Assembly (NCBI RefSeq): GCF_000002235.5
Contig: NW_022145611.1
Location: 620,001-684,000 of the forward strand
Length of the DNA: 64,000 bases
Reading direction: 5' to 3'
From: Strongylocentrotus purpuratus
Taxonomy: Eukaryota; Echinodermata; Echinoidea; Camarodonta; Strongylocentrotidae
Position 1 is the stretch's first letter, and the number at the start of each line of letters is the position of its first letter. The notes beneath the pieces were generated by a model, which saw nothing but the letters and a program-made list of their open reading frames with translations, was not told where the DNA came from and did not search any database. A program made the position numbers and the translations under genes. Positions 35,110-50,114 of the stretch are shown here, piece by piece.

Positions 35110-38100
35110 CCCCCCCCCCCCCCCCCCCCCCCCCCCAACCGAAAAAGGAAAGGCAAACTGTATTTCATTATTCACCTTCTGCACAACATCTGTCTGGTCT
35201 GGCACTTACAGCACCAAAAAAATGGAAGAAACTACTTTGTTTTATTCTTGAAGAAATAACAGGATTGAGTACTTTGTTAGTGGAATATGAGTAAGAAAGC
35301 TCATTTAGTTGGATATGTGGATTTTATTTTGAGTTTTTGTAGCTATATAGTGTATGCTCTGCCATATTTTTTTTGAAAGATTTGACTCTAAAACATTGCT
35401 ACTAAGTACTATGTGGTAGACATGTATCTAATGCATGCTTGGCACTCTGACTCTGAGTGAAAATCACTAAAACTAGTACTTCACATATCCAAACACTGGA
35501 TCTCTTTTACATAACACCATCTTTTTTTCTACAAATGAATTCACTTACGTTGAAGCTTCTTTCCTAAGTTCTTCACATAAGACATATTTGTTCAATCATG
35601 CACATCTACCGGTATCCACAATCCAATATATCTTGTGATTCTAACTGCAAAGTATTCATTTAATTCCAAATATTCCTGTCAAGCAAAGTTATATTGAAGA
35701 AACCACAGCCAGGCACGCAAACATCATCTATACAGACGCTAGCATCATGCATTATCTCTGTGGACGCCAAGACGCATACATGAAGTCTGATCGAGCTAGC
35801 TCTTGAGAAAACCAATCCACTTGTTTAGGACTCTGCAGGAGGGAACACTCGGAGGTCAGGTCAACCAAAATGTTCTCCAAACATTCCAATGAAAGATAAC
35901 TCCACTATATGAAGATGAGACTCCAAATGTTCTCTAAACAATCCCATGTAATACACCTCCCTTATCATCACAGCTAGTTTCTTCTATTATTAGAGTTAAT
36001 CTCTCATGATACTACAGTTCATGCTGCTCTTAACATCACTTCAAATGTTTTTGAAGACTGTTGTCTGAAAACTCAGCTACAGTTAGCACAATGTTTGAGG
36101 TTCAGATTGTCTCTTCTGTATATCCTTAGTCTGGGCATTTGCATGTTCACAGCTATGGTCGAGTGGGCAGCTATTGAGGATTATTGTTAACAATACTTCT
36201 TCATCTCTCTCTCTTCAATGGACCAGAGTACTGATTTTCCTCAACAAAATAGAATCCTCTGACTCCTTTTCTGAAACCAGGATTAAAATCCCTTCCCTGG
36301 ATTAATTATAGTATTTAGGTTATTGTCCTTGTCCGTCTCTGCACTGTTAACAGTTAGGTGTACAAGTCTGAAAGCACTCCATACACCGAGGGAACAAAGT
36401 GGCCAGGGTGAGCTTAGACCAAGTAAGATTTGCATTTATCTCTTCACACTTCTATGATGTAGAATGAGCGTTCATTTTTATTTTAAGGCATACCAGTATA
36501 CAGATTTCCAATTTGTGAACTCATATGGCTATTTGTGATTGTTTCTCCCTCTAAACTATCATGATTTAGAATGATTAAGTAAATTATATTTGCAATTTCA
36601 GAAGAGATTTTAAAATGAGTTTGTTTGATTAAAGAAGGATAGTTTCATGATGTTCTCATACACACTAGGCCTGTCTTCATCAGCTCCAGTTGGCTGAATA
36701 GTCAGCTATATCTGATTCTGGAAATTAGCCTGAAGCTACAAATTGTGTCTTCATCAGCTCAAGATATTTTGAGCATAGTGCGAGTCTTTGGGCTGGTGAA
36801 GACGGACCGGACAGGCTATTTTACCAAATAGGACAGGTCTACTGGTGTTTTGGTCTTGGTGTGGCCTAACTGATTGCTTACCTCAGTGAACATTGACAAT
36901 GAGGTCAGCATTTGACCATTGCAATAATAAAAAGGGCATTTGATCACTCAAAATCCTCATGAATGGGCTTGAGAATCACATCACTATCATAATTGAATAG
37001 AACAAAAATGACTGTTTACATGTACCGGTACATGTTTGTTTGATACTGGTATGTTCAATTGTTCTGTTTTTATGTTCTTCCCTTGAAAGTGAAAAATAAA
37101 GCTCAAGTAAAATGAGAATATAGGCAATGATCTAGGTCATGCTATGTCATCTCACAGAACAGAGTTAAATAATCAAAGCCCGGGGGTCGTTTCCAGAACC
37201 TGTCATAAGTACAAGATCAATGATATCTCGATGCTGTTGCATGACTTGTCTGCTACACGTTTCACAAAACCGTCTTTACCAAGATGAGCAACAACTTCCC
37301 TTACAAGAGGCTTGTCGCAACTCAAAACTTGTTGCATCTTTTTGGAATGCCATCTTGAGTATGGTATCCTCTTACTTGTAAATTTTGATTTGCTCGTCAC
37401 AAAAGCAAACTTGATTTTCCTCAATCTGATGAATTATTAGATATCATTAAATACACATGTTCTCATACAAATTGGATCATGTTTGTATTATTTGTGCTAC
37501 CACTCTCTTAAGATTTTTACTTTTCCAAACAGTATAAATGAAATTAAACCTCATCTTTTTTGGTGATTCAGGATAAAAGCTGATGGATTGAGAGAAAGAC
37601 TCTATTTTTAGCCCATGGTATCGGTATAATGAAATTGTTGCTTATCATAATTTTGTAAAAGTCTCTGTATGTTGCGGAGCAAGGATATGCTTGTCAAGGA
37701 TTTGGTATTGTGAATCAATCACATCTAATGTCAAAACTTGACCCATTTATCCAATGCAGGCATTCCAGCTTACTCTGTGCTGGGGGTGTTCCCATGGCAA
37801 CACACAACCATGATCACAGTGTAAACAGAATGGTAGCAATGTCCCCTCACTTGACCTTTCATGCTAGTCTTTACATGCAGACTCTTTTCAATTATGACAG
37901 GAGTGATGCTGTACATTTCTTTGCTGTGAAATAACATTAGCGTCAATATCTTGTTGGAGGGGGGGGGGGGCTGAAAGAACTGTAAAATATTTTTTTAAAG
38001 GGAATTCTTTTCTCCACCTTTAATTCAGCTGTTGAATGATGATGAGAATTATTTCATACTATCAGTTTGCAAAAATTAAATAATACTATTACATTTATAT

Positions 38101-38185
38101 AGCCCCTTTTCATTAGATACAGAGTGCATAAACAAGAAATACTTACAAACAAAGAGAGAGAATATTATCATTCAAAGCTTGTTTT

Positions 38186-38716
38186 AATTACAAACAGAGA
38201 TGAATATAACAACAGATAAGAAAAGATGTGTTTTCAGACACCTCTTGAAAGCTGTGAGAGTTCTTTAGTACACGGGGTAAGGAGTTCCAGGTTTGGGGGG
38301 CAATAACTTTAAAAACCCTATCCCCTATCTGTTTACTGGTTCGAGGGACAGCAAGTGTAATACTAGTGGCTGATTGTGTATTATACATGGATGTGTGCGA
38401 ATGGAGTGGATTACCTAGGTATGTTTGGGCTTGATTATTGAGACACTTGTTAGTGAGAGTTAAAGTCTTATGAATGATACGATTATTAACGCAAACTCAC
38501 AAAGCCAGTGAAGATCAGTGAAGATCAGTGAAGAGCTCTGAATCATGGACACATTTTGGTCTATAATGAATGAGCCATGCTGCTTTTTTTATTCTGGAGA
38601 ACCAACTTGAAGGGAGTTAAGATCTTTATGGAGTAATGAATTACAATAATCTAGAGGAGACAAAACAAGAGATCTTACGAACTTCCTTATGAGGTTATAC
38701 GCAAGTGGAAATTAAC
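38186..38716 (-). mobile_element. CR1/L2-like LINE fragment (copy-2 counterpart of 10270-10800)
   Basis: Identical text in the second assembly copy, including the DYCNSLL and APQTWNSLP blocks. It is the same locus, not a second insertion. Confidence 0.82.
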
Positions 38717-38828
38717 AGATTTGGTTACATTTTAAACATGATCTTACATATTTATATGCTTGTCAAAGGTAACTTTTTTAATATGCGAACAGATGACGAA
38801 GATGAAATGGTATGATCGTCAATCTTAA

Positions 38829-39016
38829 AGATAAACTTGAGTTCTGGTAATGCGATTGCATTGTGAAAGAAAAGGTGTGGAATGGATCAGAAAAGTTGAT
38901 CATATAGCATGTAAGTAATGGTGTGTAATGCAAGGTTCTGGAGTCATCAACATCATCATAAATTTGGCAGAGTCTTGGTAAAGTAACAATCACTTACACA
39001 GAAAGATATGGGACAA
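38829..39016 (+). mobile_element. MITE family A, half copy (counterpart of 10913-11100)
   Basis: Same truncated relic, in the second assembly copy. Confidence 0.68.
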
Positions 39017-40413
39017 CACACATGGTGTCGGGGCTAGTACTACCCTGATTTCCTTATCTTTCTATGCTCATTACTCAGCCAGTATACATTTTCTTCCAAA
39101 ATTGTTTGGCACATGACATTTATTTGTAATCTTGAACATTCAGTGTAAGCTTCGTTAGATTCTGTGAGAATTCATTTTCTTTTTTTACCAGAACTCAAGT
39201 TTATCTTTAAGATAGACATGATCATGTTGTAACTGCTGTTGGTGCTTTGGTGATGCCACAATCATAAATTCTGTCTTGTCCTGGCTGAGTTCCAGTTTAT
39301 TAGCCAAAGTTGTGGCTCATGGTTGTGGCTCATGGCTTATTACTTGTATTTTTTTAAACATCATTGCCAAAATATGATATTGCTTCTTCTAATTTGTAAT
39401 ATTATAACAAATGTAACAATTACTAATTTAGAGATTATTGAGTTAGGCTGGATATATTGATAACACATATAGATGTAAAGAAGCTTTATTTGGGGAATTT
39501 TAATATACATGTATAACTTGAAGTTGATACATAAGTTCATTAAAACTGAAATATTAGTCCTAAAGCACTACTGTTTTACTGAGAAGTCGACAGAGAAAAA
39601 TACTCTGAAGACAGTTTTTATAATACAGCCATTCAGTAATGCCTTGGTGAATAAGAGCCTGTTCGACACATACACTTTATCCCGAAATTTAATAAAGAAA
39701 TACCATACATGTATAAAAAAATATTGTAATGCAAACAGGGCATTCAGACACAAACAAATATCATTAATCTCTATAAAGAAATGTGGCATAGATCCCCACT
39801 TTCCTACTGCGCATTTTGTTTTGGTACTGCACATATCATCTGCCTTTGGCTGAGTGCGCGCTAATTTGAGTAAACTTGGAGTTTGTTTCTCTGTTGCGGT
39901 GGGTCCCTGCAAATAATCGTTAAATCCTATCACTCCCCCAAACCAAACATCAAGGAGGCAATTAACTTCCAAGATGCTCCAGATATTCCCCCTCTCTTTC
40001 CCTATGTTCGAGATCATGCTAAAGCTCATGACTGCCGTTTGTATGATCGCGCTTAGCTCTGCACCATGTATATTGATGTCGTTTCATTAGTAAGCATTTA
40101 GAAACTTAAATTCATCTTTAGCTTTATCAAAATTTATGTTTAATGTATAGCCATACAACAAATTTTGTCTCTGCATGAAGTCTGAACGCAGGGTATATTC
40201 ATCATGTAAAAATGATATTCCTAATGACTTCTCCAGTGCTACTCCACTTGTCTATCCTCACATCATACATATAGGCTCAAATATCTGGAGATCGACCAAC
40301 CGCATGACTCTCAAAGCCATGTACAATGACGTCAGATATACACAGTGAGTCAAAACAAGAAACCCATGTTATGATAATAAAATAATAATAAAATAAAAAT
40401 TGGGACTTATTAA

Positions 40414-41135
40414 AGGAAACCTAAACCCAAAGAATAAGTGTAGGTATTCTGAAAAATGAGATGTATTCCTGCCCTTTGATGTACAATATTCCTTACGAAA
40501 ATGTACAAGATATATATAAATGAAGATATTCCTGGCATGATGTGATGCCTTTCAGCATGATATGGGCGGAGCCATTTTCTTGAAAATGTGACGCACCTGT
40601 TGAAGTTGTACATGTATCATGCACCAAGCTTTAGTTGGAAAGAATTTTTAAATCAATAACGAAACCTTTACTTTTCAATAAAATAAAAAAAATAACTGAG
40701 ATGATAGAAAGTATATTAGGTGAAAAAAAATAATAGGGACACAATTGTAACAAAATTCACTTATAAATACTACACTATAGCAGTTGATAAATCTATTTCA
40801 TTTATGAGAAACCTTCACCCCAGAAGAGAAGTAACTTATTTATGCAATTTGCGTTCTGGCAATTATAGTACAAAGGATAATAGCAGGTGAATGAAATGCT
40901 TCATCACCACACAAGTCTGGGAAAGAAGCATCCATAAATTTGAAAACATTACTTGATAAACGACTTCGCATAGTACGTCACATTATCAAGAAAATGGCAA
41001 TGCCCATGTCGTGTTGAGAAATTGTACTTTATTTTTATTCCTCTCTCATAAACTTTGATGGGGAATCTTGTAGATTTATGGGCAATAATATATCTCTCAG
41101 AATAAGTAAAGTTATTACTTGGGGTTCGGTTTCCT
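40414..41135. mobile_element. Long-TIR TTAA element (counterpart of 12498-13219)
   Basis: Same element, with TTAA at 40410-40413 and 41136-41139. Confidence 0.73.
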
Positions 41136-41165
41136 TTAATTCAAGGTAGTCAAATCAGTATTAGT

Positions 41166-41565
41166 ACCGCAGGCCCTGCTATGACTATCACCCCAGCAAT
41201 CCCAGGTACTCATTTTGCTTCTGGGCAGTAAGTGATAAATGTAGGTAAACACCTTGTCCAAGGATGTAAGCACCATACTAGAGGATCAACCTGGGACCTC
41301 TTGTATGACAGTCTAGAACCTTCATCATTAGGGACGTTTAGATTTGCGTGGACTGATATGTGTGACGTCCATTCAAGGCAGTGGATTAAAAGGACGTCGA
41401 TCGTAGCAATCCCCATTGTCTTCGTGCGAATCTAAAAGTCCCTAATATATCACAGTGCTCCCACATGTTCAACAGGGCCCCTTGTAAAGCAGGCCTTTTG
41501 GCATTAAATTGGGCTACCCTGTGTTTTTAAAGAAGACTGAATAAATGAATAAATAAATAAATCCC
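41166..41565 (+). repeat. Retroposon 3' end with AATAAATA tail (counterpart of 13250-13650)
   Basis: Same repeat, with the nested 120-bp MITE at 41327-41446. One C is missing here relative to copy 1, in the C run after CAACAGGG. Confidence 0.48.
41327..41446. mobile_element. Nested 120-bp MITE (counterpart of 13411-13530)
   Basis: Same element, in the second assembly copy. Confidence 0.68.
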
Positions 41566-41587
41566 GAATTTAAAAGTAAGAACTTAA

Positions 41588-41964
41588 AGGTACAGACCAG
41601 TTTTGGAAATGCTTCAATTTCAAAAAATGAAATGGAAGCTCTTCATTACCAATCATGTGAAAGAATATGTTTTGAATAATATATGATGATAACAATTTTG
41701 CCTGGAAACTGCCTACTAATTGATATATTGGGTAAATTATTATATCTATCCGGAGTGGAAAGATATCGCGTAGTCCCATAAACATCTTTCTGTGTACAGT
41801 GCTTGTAACTTTACCAAGACTTGGCCAAATTTCTTATCATTTTGATGATTCCAGAACCTTGCAGTAGACATCAATACCTATATGCTAGATGAATAACCTT
41901 TTCTGGTCGATTCCACACCTTTTCTTTCACAATTCAATCACATGACCAGAACTGGTCTATACCT
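41588..41964 (-). mobile_element. MITE family A (counterpart of 13673-14049)
   Basis: Same element, flanked by TTAA on both sides in the second assembly copy. Confidence 0.8.
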
Positions 41965-42512
41965 TTAAAGATATATGCCAAACCTAAAAATTCAGCCTTA
42001 GCCAATTAGCAATGCGAGTCAGTCATGGACAGGGATCAGCCAGTGCATAACACCCTTTGCACTATGACCAAATGTGAGGTGGGGGGGGGGATGCAACATT
42101 TCTTTAACATAGGTTCTGCTATAAGTATAATTTCAACCTGAAAACTACTGTAATCTTCCTGAACCATATCCTGGGATGCTACAAGGCAACACTTTACTTG
42201 ATATAGACCAGGGTAAACATATTCCTAACAGTCAGTCATATACATGAGAAAAAAAAAGAAAACAAGAGGATATTAGTGTAGAGCACTCCTGAATCTCCAA
42301 AGGATTTCAAGATTTACAAATAAACATCAGTAGTGGATTCATCCCACTACTCCCATACCCCCCCCCCCCCTATAATTAACCTATGATATACCTAAGTAAT
42401 AGATCCACGTCTTTAACCCAAGTTCAACATATATACAAAATTATCTCTGCATACATGTACTCACCCAAGATGTATAGCTCCACATAAACAGGTTGCTTTT
42501 TCTCTTTCTTAG

Positions 42513-43279
42513 GGCTCTTCCTAACATGATGATATCTCCTCTGAGCCATCCTATACCGGCCCAATCAAAGACTATCACAACATCATCATTCCAAAGTTTC
42601 TCAAACAAATATAGATTGAGCTGTGACAACAACTTGTAATTTCTACTTTATTCTCATTTTCTGTATTTTCCCCTCCCCCCTTCCGGCCCCTCCAAAGTCA
42701 TCTACTGGAGGCATGAGATTTCAAAATGCTACATGTTGCCGCCCACAGGAATAAGTCATCAAAAAATCATAGAATTAGTTCCAATGATTCTTGAAAAGCC
42801 CTTAAGTTCATGAGCTCATCAGCTTCTCTTCCCTGTATGTTTTCCTCAGTAAGCCAACGTGCATAGTTCAGATTGTGTTCCAAATACTACTGCATAGGAA
42901 CTACCTCGTCAACAATAATTGTCGCAACGTGGGATGTAAAGAAAAAGAAAAGAAAGCCTTAATCCTGTGGCTACCAGAGCCAAGTGAGGAGGCGTTGGGC
43001 TCCCAAACATCTCTGAATGCAATCTTGTTTGCACTGGGTAAGAGAATAGCTTAAGCAATCTTGACACCATTGACATTTCTCCGATGATACACCCCCATGT
43101 CACCCCATCGAGGGTATATTGTTCAGCTTGTATTGATCACCATACATCTAACATAACAAAGTGTCATGCTTCTCTGGTCTTACTGTACTTAAATATGTTC
43201 AGGTGAATGGTCATGCTTTAGGATTTCAAAGCAAAATGGATTTATGCCTGTACATCAAACAAAAAAATTTGGAGCTTAA
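42513..43279 (+). CDS. Tentative three-exon gene (counterpart of 14598-15364)
   Basis: The same splice signals and reading frames occur in the second assembly copy (segments 42513-42635, 42850-43037 and 43203-43279). Identity between the copies gives no independent support, because they are probably one locus. Confidence 0.2.
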
Positions 43280-43627
43280 GCAAATACTGCAGACCATTTT
43301 GACTTGGAAGTCAAATTCCAGCAAAATAGTGGATGTAATGATCAAAAATACTTCTTAGCATTTAATCAAAATAAACATTGCTTCTACTCTATGGAAGACA
43401 ATTTATGGTATACCGGTAAGTTTATATTTCAATACAATAACTATTAAACAACAGAATGTGAAACAAGAATTTACAAAGTTCAAACTACAGAATGCTAGCT
43501 GCTGTAGCCTGTATGTTTGAGGAAGAAATACGATTATAGAATCTAAGAAGTTAATCCCTTAACTGTTCATCATTTAGTAGCATGTGTAATAACAAATTAA
43601 CTCACAGTGCTTTTCTCTCAAGTTTAA

Positions 43628-44024
43628 AGATAAAGACCAGTTCTGGTCATGCGATTGCATTGTGAAAGAAACGTTGTGTAATCGATCAGAAAAGGTTGAT
43701 CATCTAGCATATAAGTATTGGTGTGTACTGCAAGGTTCTGGAATCATCAAAATGATAAGAAATTTGTGCCAGTCTTCGTAAAGTTACAAGCACTGTACAC
43801 AGAAAGATGTATATGGGACTATGCACACATGCGCAACACATGCGTTTATCTCTCACAGTCCAATAGATAAACTAATTTACCAAATATATCAATTAGTAGG
43901 CGGTTTCCCAGCAAAATTGTTATCATCATATATTATTCAAAACATATTCTTTCACATGATAAGTAATGAAGAGCTTCCATTTCATTTTTTGAAATTGGAG
44001 CGTTTCCAATACTGGTCTTTACCT
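43628..44024 (+). mobile_element. MITE family A (counterpart of 15713-16109)
   Basis: Same element, with TTAA at 43624-43627 and 44025-44028. Confidence 0.8.
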
Positions 44025-44800
44025 TTAAGGAAAAAAATCATGTTTTAAAAAATACAAAATTATTTTCCTGGGAAAAATATTGACAGCAAACTTTATCAGA
44101 ATACATGACATTTTACACCAAAGAATTATTTGAAAAGAATTTAAATTTGCAACAAGTAGCAGTGATAAAATGGCATTTTTCACAAGTTATGTCCAAAAGG
44201 GAGATTATGCATTATGCCTTTAAACTCTACGTTATGATTAATTGCATCAGATAAACATGTATGCAGGACGCTGATACAGCACTTTTAACCAATGCTCAGG
44301 TAACAAAAGTGGACCCCCCCCCCCCCCCCCTGCAAAACCCATTCTAGCATATATTAACTTCTTTCATTGAATTCTTGGCTAAAAAGACATTGCAAAATCT
44401 GATGATCTTTCATTTGTTGCTTGTTAAAAAAATAGACTTGTTACCCTCTCCTAGATCCACTACTGGCTAAAATATTATTAATCACGTCACTGTACATGTA
44501 TTTAATTACATTCTGTGGGCAGATAATATGAAGTCAACACCACCATGTTTGATCTGTGACACCTAGGCAAGGAATTCTACAGATGCTATTTGAAGATAAC
44601 CAAGGAGTTATTCAGGCTGAAGCCTAATAGAGTGGTGAAGTGTGATGTCATCAAAATTCTATTTTTAGAATTTCTCAATTTTTTTCTTCATTTCCCGAAA
44701 AAGCATCAAAAATAATGTCCAAATGTTGAAAGACCAATTGAATGTGTAAGTATTGGCTGAGATATGACCATCTGAATGAATATATTTCCTATAGGAACTC

Positions 44801-44851
44801 AGTGTTATATGCTCTGGCTCCTAACCATTAGGAGCCAGAGCATATAACACT
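44801..44851. repeat. Perfect palindrome (counterpart of 16887-16937)
   Basis: Same 24-bp arms and CCA loop, with no difference between the assembly copies. Confidence 0.8.
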
Positions 44852-46006
44852 CTAGTACTCTATACTATATATTAACTCCTTGAGATATAACTTTAAATAA
44901 TTTCACAGCATACATATAAATCTCAGAATTACATAACTTTTATGGCTTACATGTAAAGGTAGCCTATATTGCTTATAAATACTGGCTAAAATTCCTACAG
45001 GTTCAACACTTCAAATATAGATCTATTTTTAAATTACTGGATTTATTTGGAAGAAACAGATTTTGAACTTTGAAAAAGCAAACAATACTATTTAAATACG
45101 CAATTCCATATTTGCAAACTACCCAGCCCATTCACAGTATGATCATTCAAATAAGCCTCTTGTGTGAACAGAGAGTTTGTGAATGTGTTATGAATAAGCC
45201 AACAGTTGACACTGATAAATTCCTTTAAAATAAATAAAGGTAATGACAATATTTATATGGGTATCTCGTCAAAGGTTTTATGAACTGACATGTTGATGCA
45301 GCAGAGCGAATCCATGTTAAGAGAAAACCATTGATGAAGTCTCCTGGGTTTTGGGGGTTTCTTTTCAGACAATTTTTTTCTTTCTTTTCAGACAATGGAT
45401 ATCTCTTTCTATTTCTGTTTGTTGTGAAAAAATCATAAGGTGAAGGTTAATAAGTATGGTTATAACAGAAGATCTTTTCCTCTTATTCATAGTGTGAATT
45501 TAGCATGATGTTAGCTTTAATATCATAATGGTAGTTTCAATGCCCACCTCCCCCACTACCACCAGCACTACCACCTTTGTTGGGGGTGGGGGATGTGATA
45601 AATGGCATTAAAACTGCTGGAAGACCAGCTAATAATAGAAACAACACACAACTTCTATTTGATATTAAGTAACTAGGGAAATGGAAATGAAACCCCACAA
45701 AGGATCCTATGATCATAAAATTTGTAACACTTAGTGGTAAACAAAGAGGATCATAAGGACCAAAGGAGGACATCTAGTAAAAGAAAAGGTTCCATTTTTA
45801 AGACAGGAAAATCAGTGTTCAAACAGATTTTTTTCTCTCCAGAGATTTGAGGAAAATCTGACAAACTAATAACAGTTATTAAGATTTTCTTATGGAGATT
45901 ATCTAACAGTTATTAGGTGTTACAAGATGATGAAGCGGATCCTAATCAAATGATTGGTTGAGAGCGTACAAGTGACCAGGCATTTATTTTGCCTCAGACA
46001 TAATTT

Positions 46007-46064
46007 TCATTAGTAAATACGTATGACCGGTCATTAGTAAATACTTATGACCAGTCATTAGTAA
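46007..46064 (+). repeat. 24-bp tandem repeat (counterpart of 18093-18150)
   Basis: Same repeat, in the second assembly copy. Confidence 0.68.
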
Positions 46065-47689
46065 TATCATAGATATATTGACTGCTATGAGAGGCATTGC
46101 TGTTTCTATAGGCTCAAGGAAACATTACATCCTGCTTTGACCCGAGGCGTGCCAGGGTGAGTGGCGTGCCGAGGAGTCATAGAACTATGTAACGTCACAG
46201 AGAGCCTGTAAATTAGCAGCTATGCTTCGAATATTAAAGCAGTTTATATATCTTTTATACCGAATTCACACAAAATCTACCAAGAATTTTTACCTTACCA
46301 TTTTCTTGAGAAAAGACTGGTTAAAACATTACAGAAAATCTGAGAAACCGTCTGTAAATCTTCGCTGGAAAGTTGCCTGAATGCTACACACATTGCACTG
46401 TATTTTGCATCCGTGCTCGCACAAAGAAACTTTTTTAACATAAACCAATAGGATCTTGGCAAAATTTATTATGTGGCCCGTTACCCGGGGCAACGGGCAT
46501 CTTTCAAAAAGACTATTGAACAGTAGGCGGGCATGGCTAAAATCACGACTCCAATTTCTACCAATCAGATGACTAGATTTATTCAACATACTAAAGAGAG
46601 GTACAAATAAAACAAATAATACCCACACTCGGTAAGCACTCAGTACCTTCGCAACAGTCCAAACACCCGTGGCTATCGCCTCAGCATGTTAGACTGTTCC
46701 AAAGGTACCTTGTGTGGGTACCGGTAATTCTTACTATTGCCCTCACTGCTGCTATTATTTGTATATTAATATCTTAATGTCCATATATGCTTTTGCAAAA
46801 GTTATCCAAGTTAGTAATTTTTCTTTCATCCACATGTAATAAACTATTCTATTCTTTTCTTTCATCCCAGAACAGGGATATTTTGTTTGGGGTATATATT
46901 TGTATACTGAACAAATATATACCGGTACATGAATATGTAAAGATTTCAAAATATTATTTGTCATGTTTATGAAACAAATCTCTCATTTTATAAGTGTACA
47001 TATGTGTATGCATGCAAAAGACAGGAGAAAATCAATTGTCTGAAAAGATATAGTAGGCATGTGTATTTATTCATTTCAAATAAATGTCAAAATATTTAGC
47101 TGAAACCACAATGTAAATATGTTAAAGTTGAGTCTGTGATTCTAGACTATATATACTTCAACATCTCAAGGAAGAAAGGTCAGCATTCACGTGAAAGAGC
47201 TGTGCTCTGCTGCCCTCTATATGAACAGACAGTACATTGAGCATCTTTCTTGGAAGGTTTTAGTTCTAATTTTAGAAAATAGCATCTGGTTGTCCCTGCA
47301 TGCTATTCTCATTACCTTTGTACATACTGTACACAAGAGAGCTACATGTATGTTGTTTCTTTCTTCTTGCGTAATGAAAACGGGTGGTGAATTCCCATCA
47401 TGTAGAGTGTTAATCAAAGCATAGGTGTTTAAGTTTCTAGGTCTTCTCTTCAATAATGTTTCCTTTGAATACAATTAGATTATTCAACATATTTTCAAAA
47501 GCAACACAAAGTTCTGGTGGCAAAAAAAAGAAATTGCAGTGAAATTTGATAGGAATTTTAAAAAATACCAATATTCAGGTATATTTCTGCAACTGTCACG
47601 CCATAATTAATCAAGGCTGCTAGGTAGTCTGTTTCATTTTGTAATGTTTCTCAATCATACTGTCACTATCATAAAGTGTAGTTTACTCC

Positions 47690-47825
47690 TGGGGCCTGTC
47701 TTGCAAAGACTTGATATTAATTGCAACTATTTACATAAGAGATAGGAGATTGCAAACTTGCAATTGACCAGAGGAGTGGCAATTGATTTGGATTAATTGC
47801 AACTCCTTGTAAGACAGGGTCCTGG
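47690..47825. mobile_element. Short MITE with GGGCCTGTCTT ends (counterpart of 19776-19911)
   Basis: Same element, in the second assembly copy. Confidence 0.53.
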
Positions 47826-49125
47826 TGTGTGTATACACTATACATGTATCGCACAATATTAAATATTTTAGAAAAAATAATATTTGAACACATGTACACG
47901 TACATGTACCGCAGTTAATTGTGTACATCATTAATTCAAATAGGAAGTGAAATCTAGAGACAAAGTTTCAAATTGGAAATTCTTTCAATTCAAATGAAAA
48001 CAAAATTTGAATAAAATGGTAAAGACTGATGACTTTTCCTAACCAGTACAGTACAGTACATTTTCTCCCAGACAACCATTCCTGCACTGTGATCAATAAA
48101 TGTACATGCACTTAATTCATTTCAGACAAATATTGATATTAGAGATAATAAAATTCAATAAGCATGTAATAAAATGACTAATGACAAAGACTGACGATTG
48201 AATTCTTTGAGCATGACAAAATCTAACATTGGACATTGAGCACTCAGTTAACACGTATCCATAAACATCACAATTGCATTTGCAATGTTGTTGAAGATCA
48301 TTGGAGGTAAAATCTGGTGCTTTAGGTGTAATACTACCAGAAATATAATTCACTATTATATTTACATCTCTATATAATTTGTGTGAAATTTCTTCTTCTT
48401 CTACATGAACATGCAGGCTATAATATAAATGCATGTTTCTACATCCAGTATGACTAACTGCATCAAATATAGACTTCATGACCTAAATTTTGAATCCAAT
48501 TGAAAAAGAATATTCAAACCACCCCCTGCACAGCATCTGCATCAAATGAGTGTATTCATCCTTCCATACATACACAGGGAGTATAAAGCAACCATCTGCC
48601 CTTTTGTATCCCACACAAAGAAATTACCTCACACAGCCAGGTAATGTGGCATTTAGAGCACGAAACATAGCCATGTTCTTATACTGGCCTTCATGCAGTG
48701 CTATGTTTGACATGATACAAGTTGACCATGGCCTTTCATCTTTGTAAGATAAAAGAATTATTTCCATTGAGAGAATGGCCCTTATAGTAAGCTTGAAGGA
48801 AAAGCAAGGCAGCCAAATAGAGTTTATGTAGCCTTGATGTTGATATCAAGGTTTATTTTGAGTTACACATGCAGATTTACTTCTTGTTTTACAATAATCA
48901 TGCTATAGCATTAATTGCATTTACTCAGTAAATCATGCTGCATCAACTACCCTCTCAACACACATACACTATCGTAATAAAAGGATATCTATTTCTCAAT
49001 CCTTAGACTATAAATTTTGTAAAAGAAAGCTCAAACATTTAAACCAGATCACCTTTCTCACTAACATCATTCAACTCTATTATCCAATCTACACCTTTAC
49101 TCCCTGTTTGAACATGGCTATGATG

Positions 49126-49807
<682 letters not shown>

Positions 49808-49898
49808 TGTTTGATCATGGTCATGACAATATCATGTGAAAATGGCTATTATGATCATAGTTATAAATGATTAATTGTTTGAACATGGCTATGATTAT

Positions 49899-50114
49899 GT
49901 TGCTGAGTGGTTTAACGCGCTTGACTGGAGATGTGAAGGTCGAAGGTTTGAATCCCAACACAGCACTAATATCCTTTGGCAGGATATTAACCTGCACTTG
50001 CTACTCTCCACCCGGGTGTTAAATGGGTAGCCGGTAGGATGCGACCGTCATTGTTGGTCAAACAGTTTTTGAGCGTCAAGTAACGCCTGGACGGAATGCT
50101 CCAAGTAATAGTCT
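49899..50114 (+). mobile_element. tRNA-derived SINE (counterpart of 21985-22200)
   Basis: Same element, with identical A-box and B-box. Confidence 0.78.

Noticed and set aside
34567-35259. ORFs of about 200 residues across the N gap
   Set aside because: They consist almost entirely of undetermined bases plus a translated poly-C or poly-G run.
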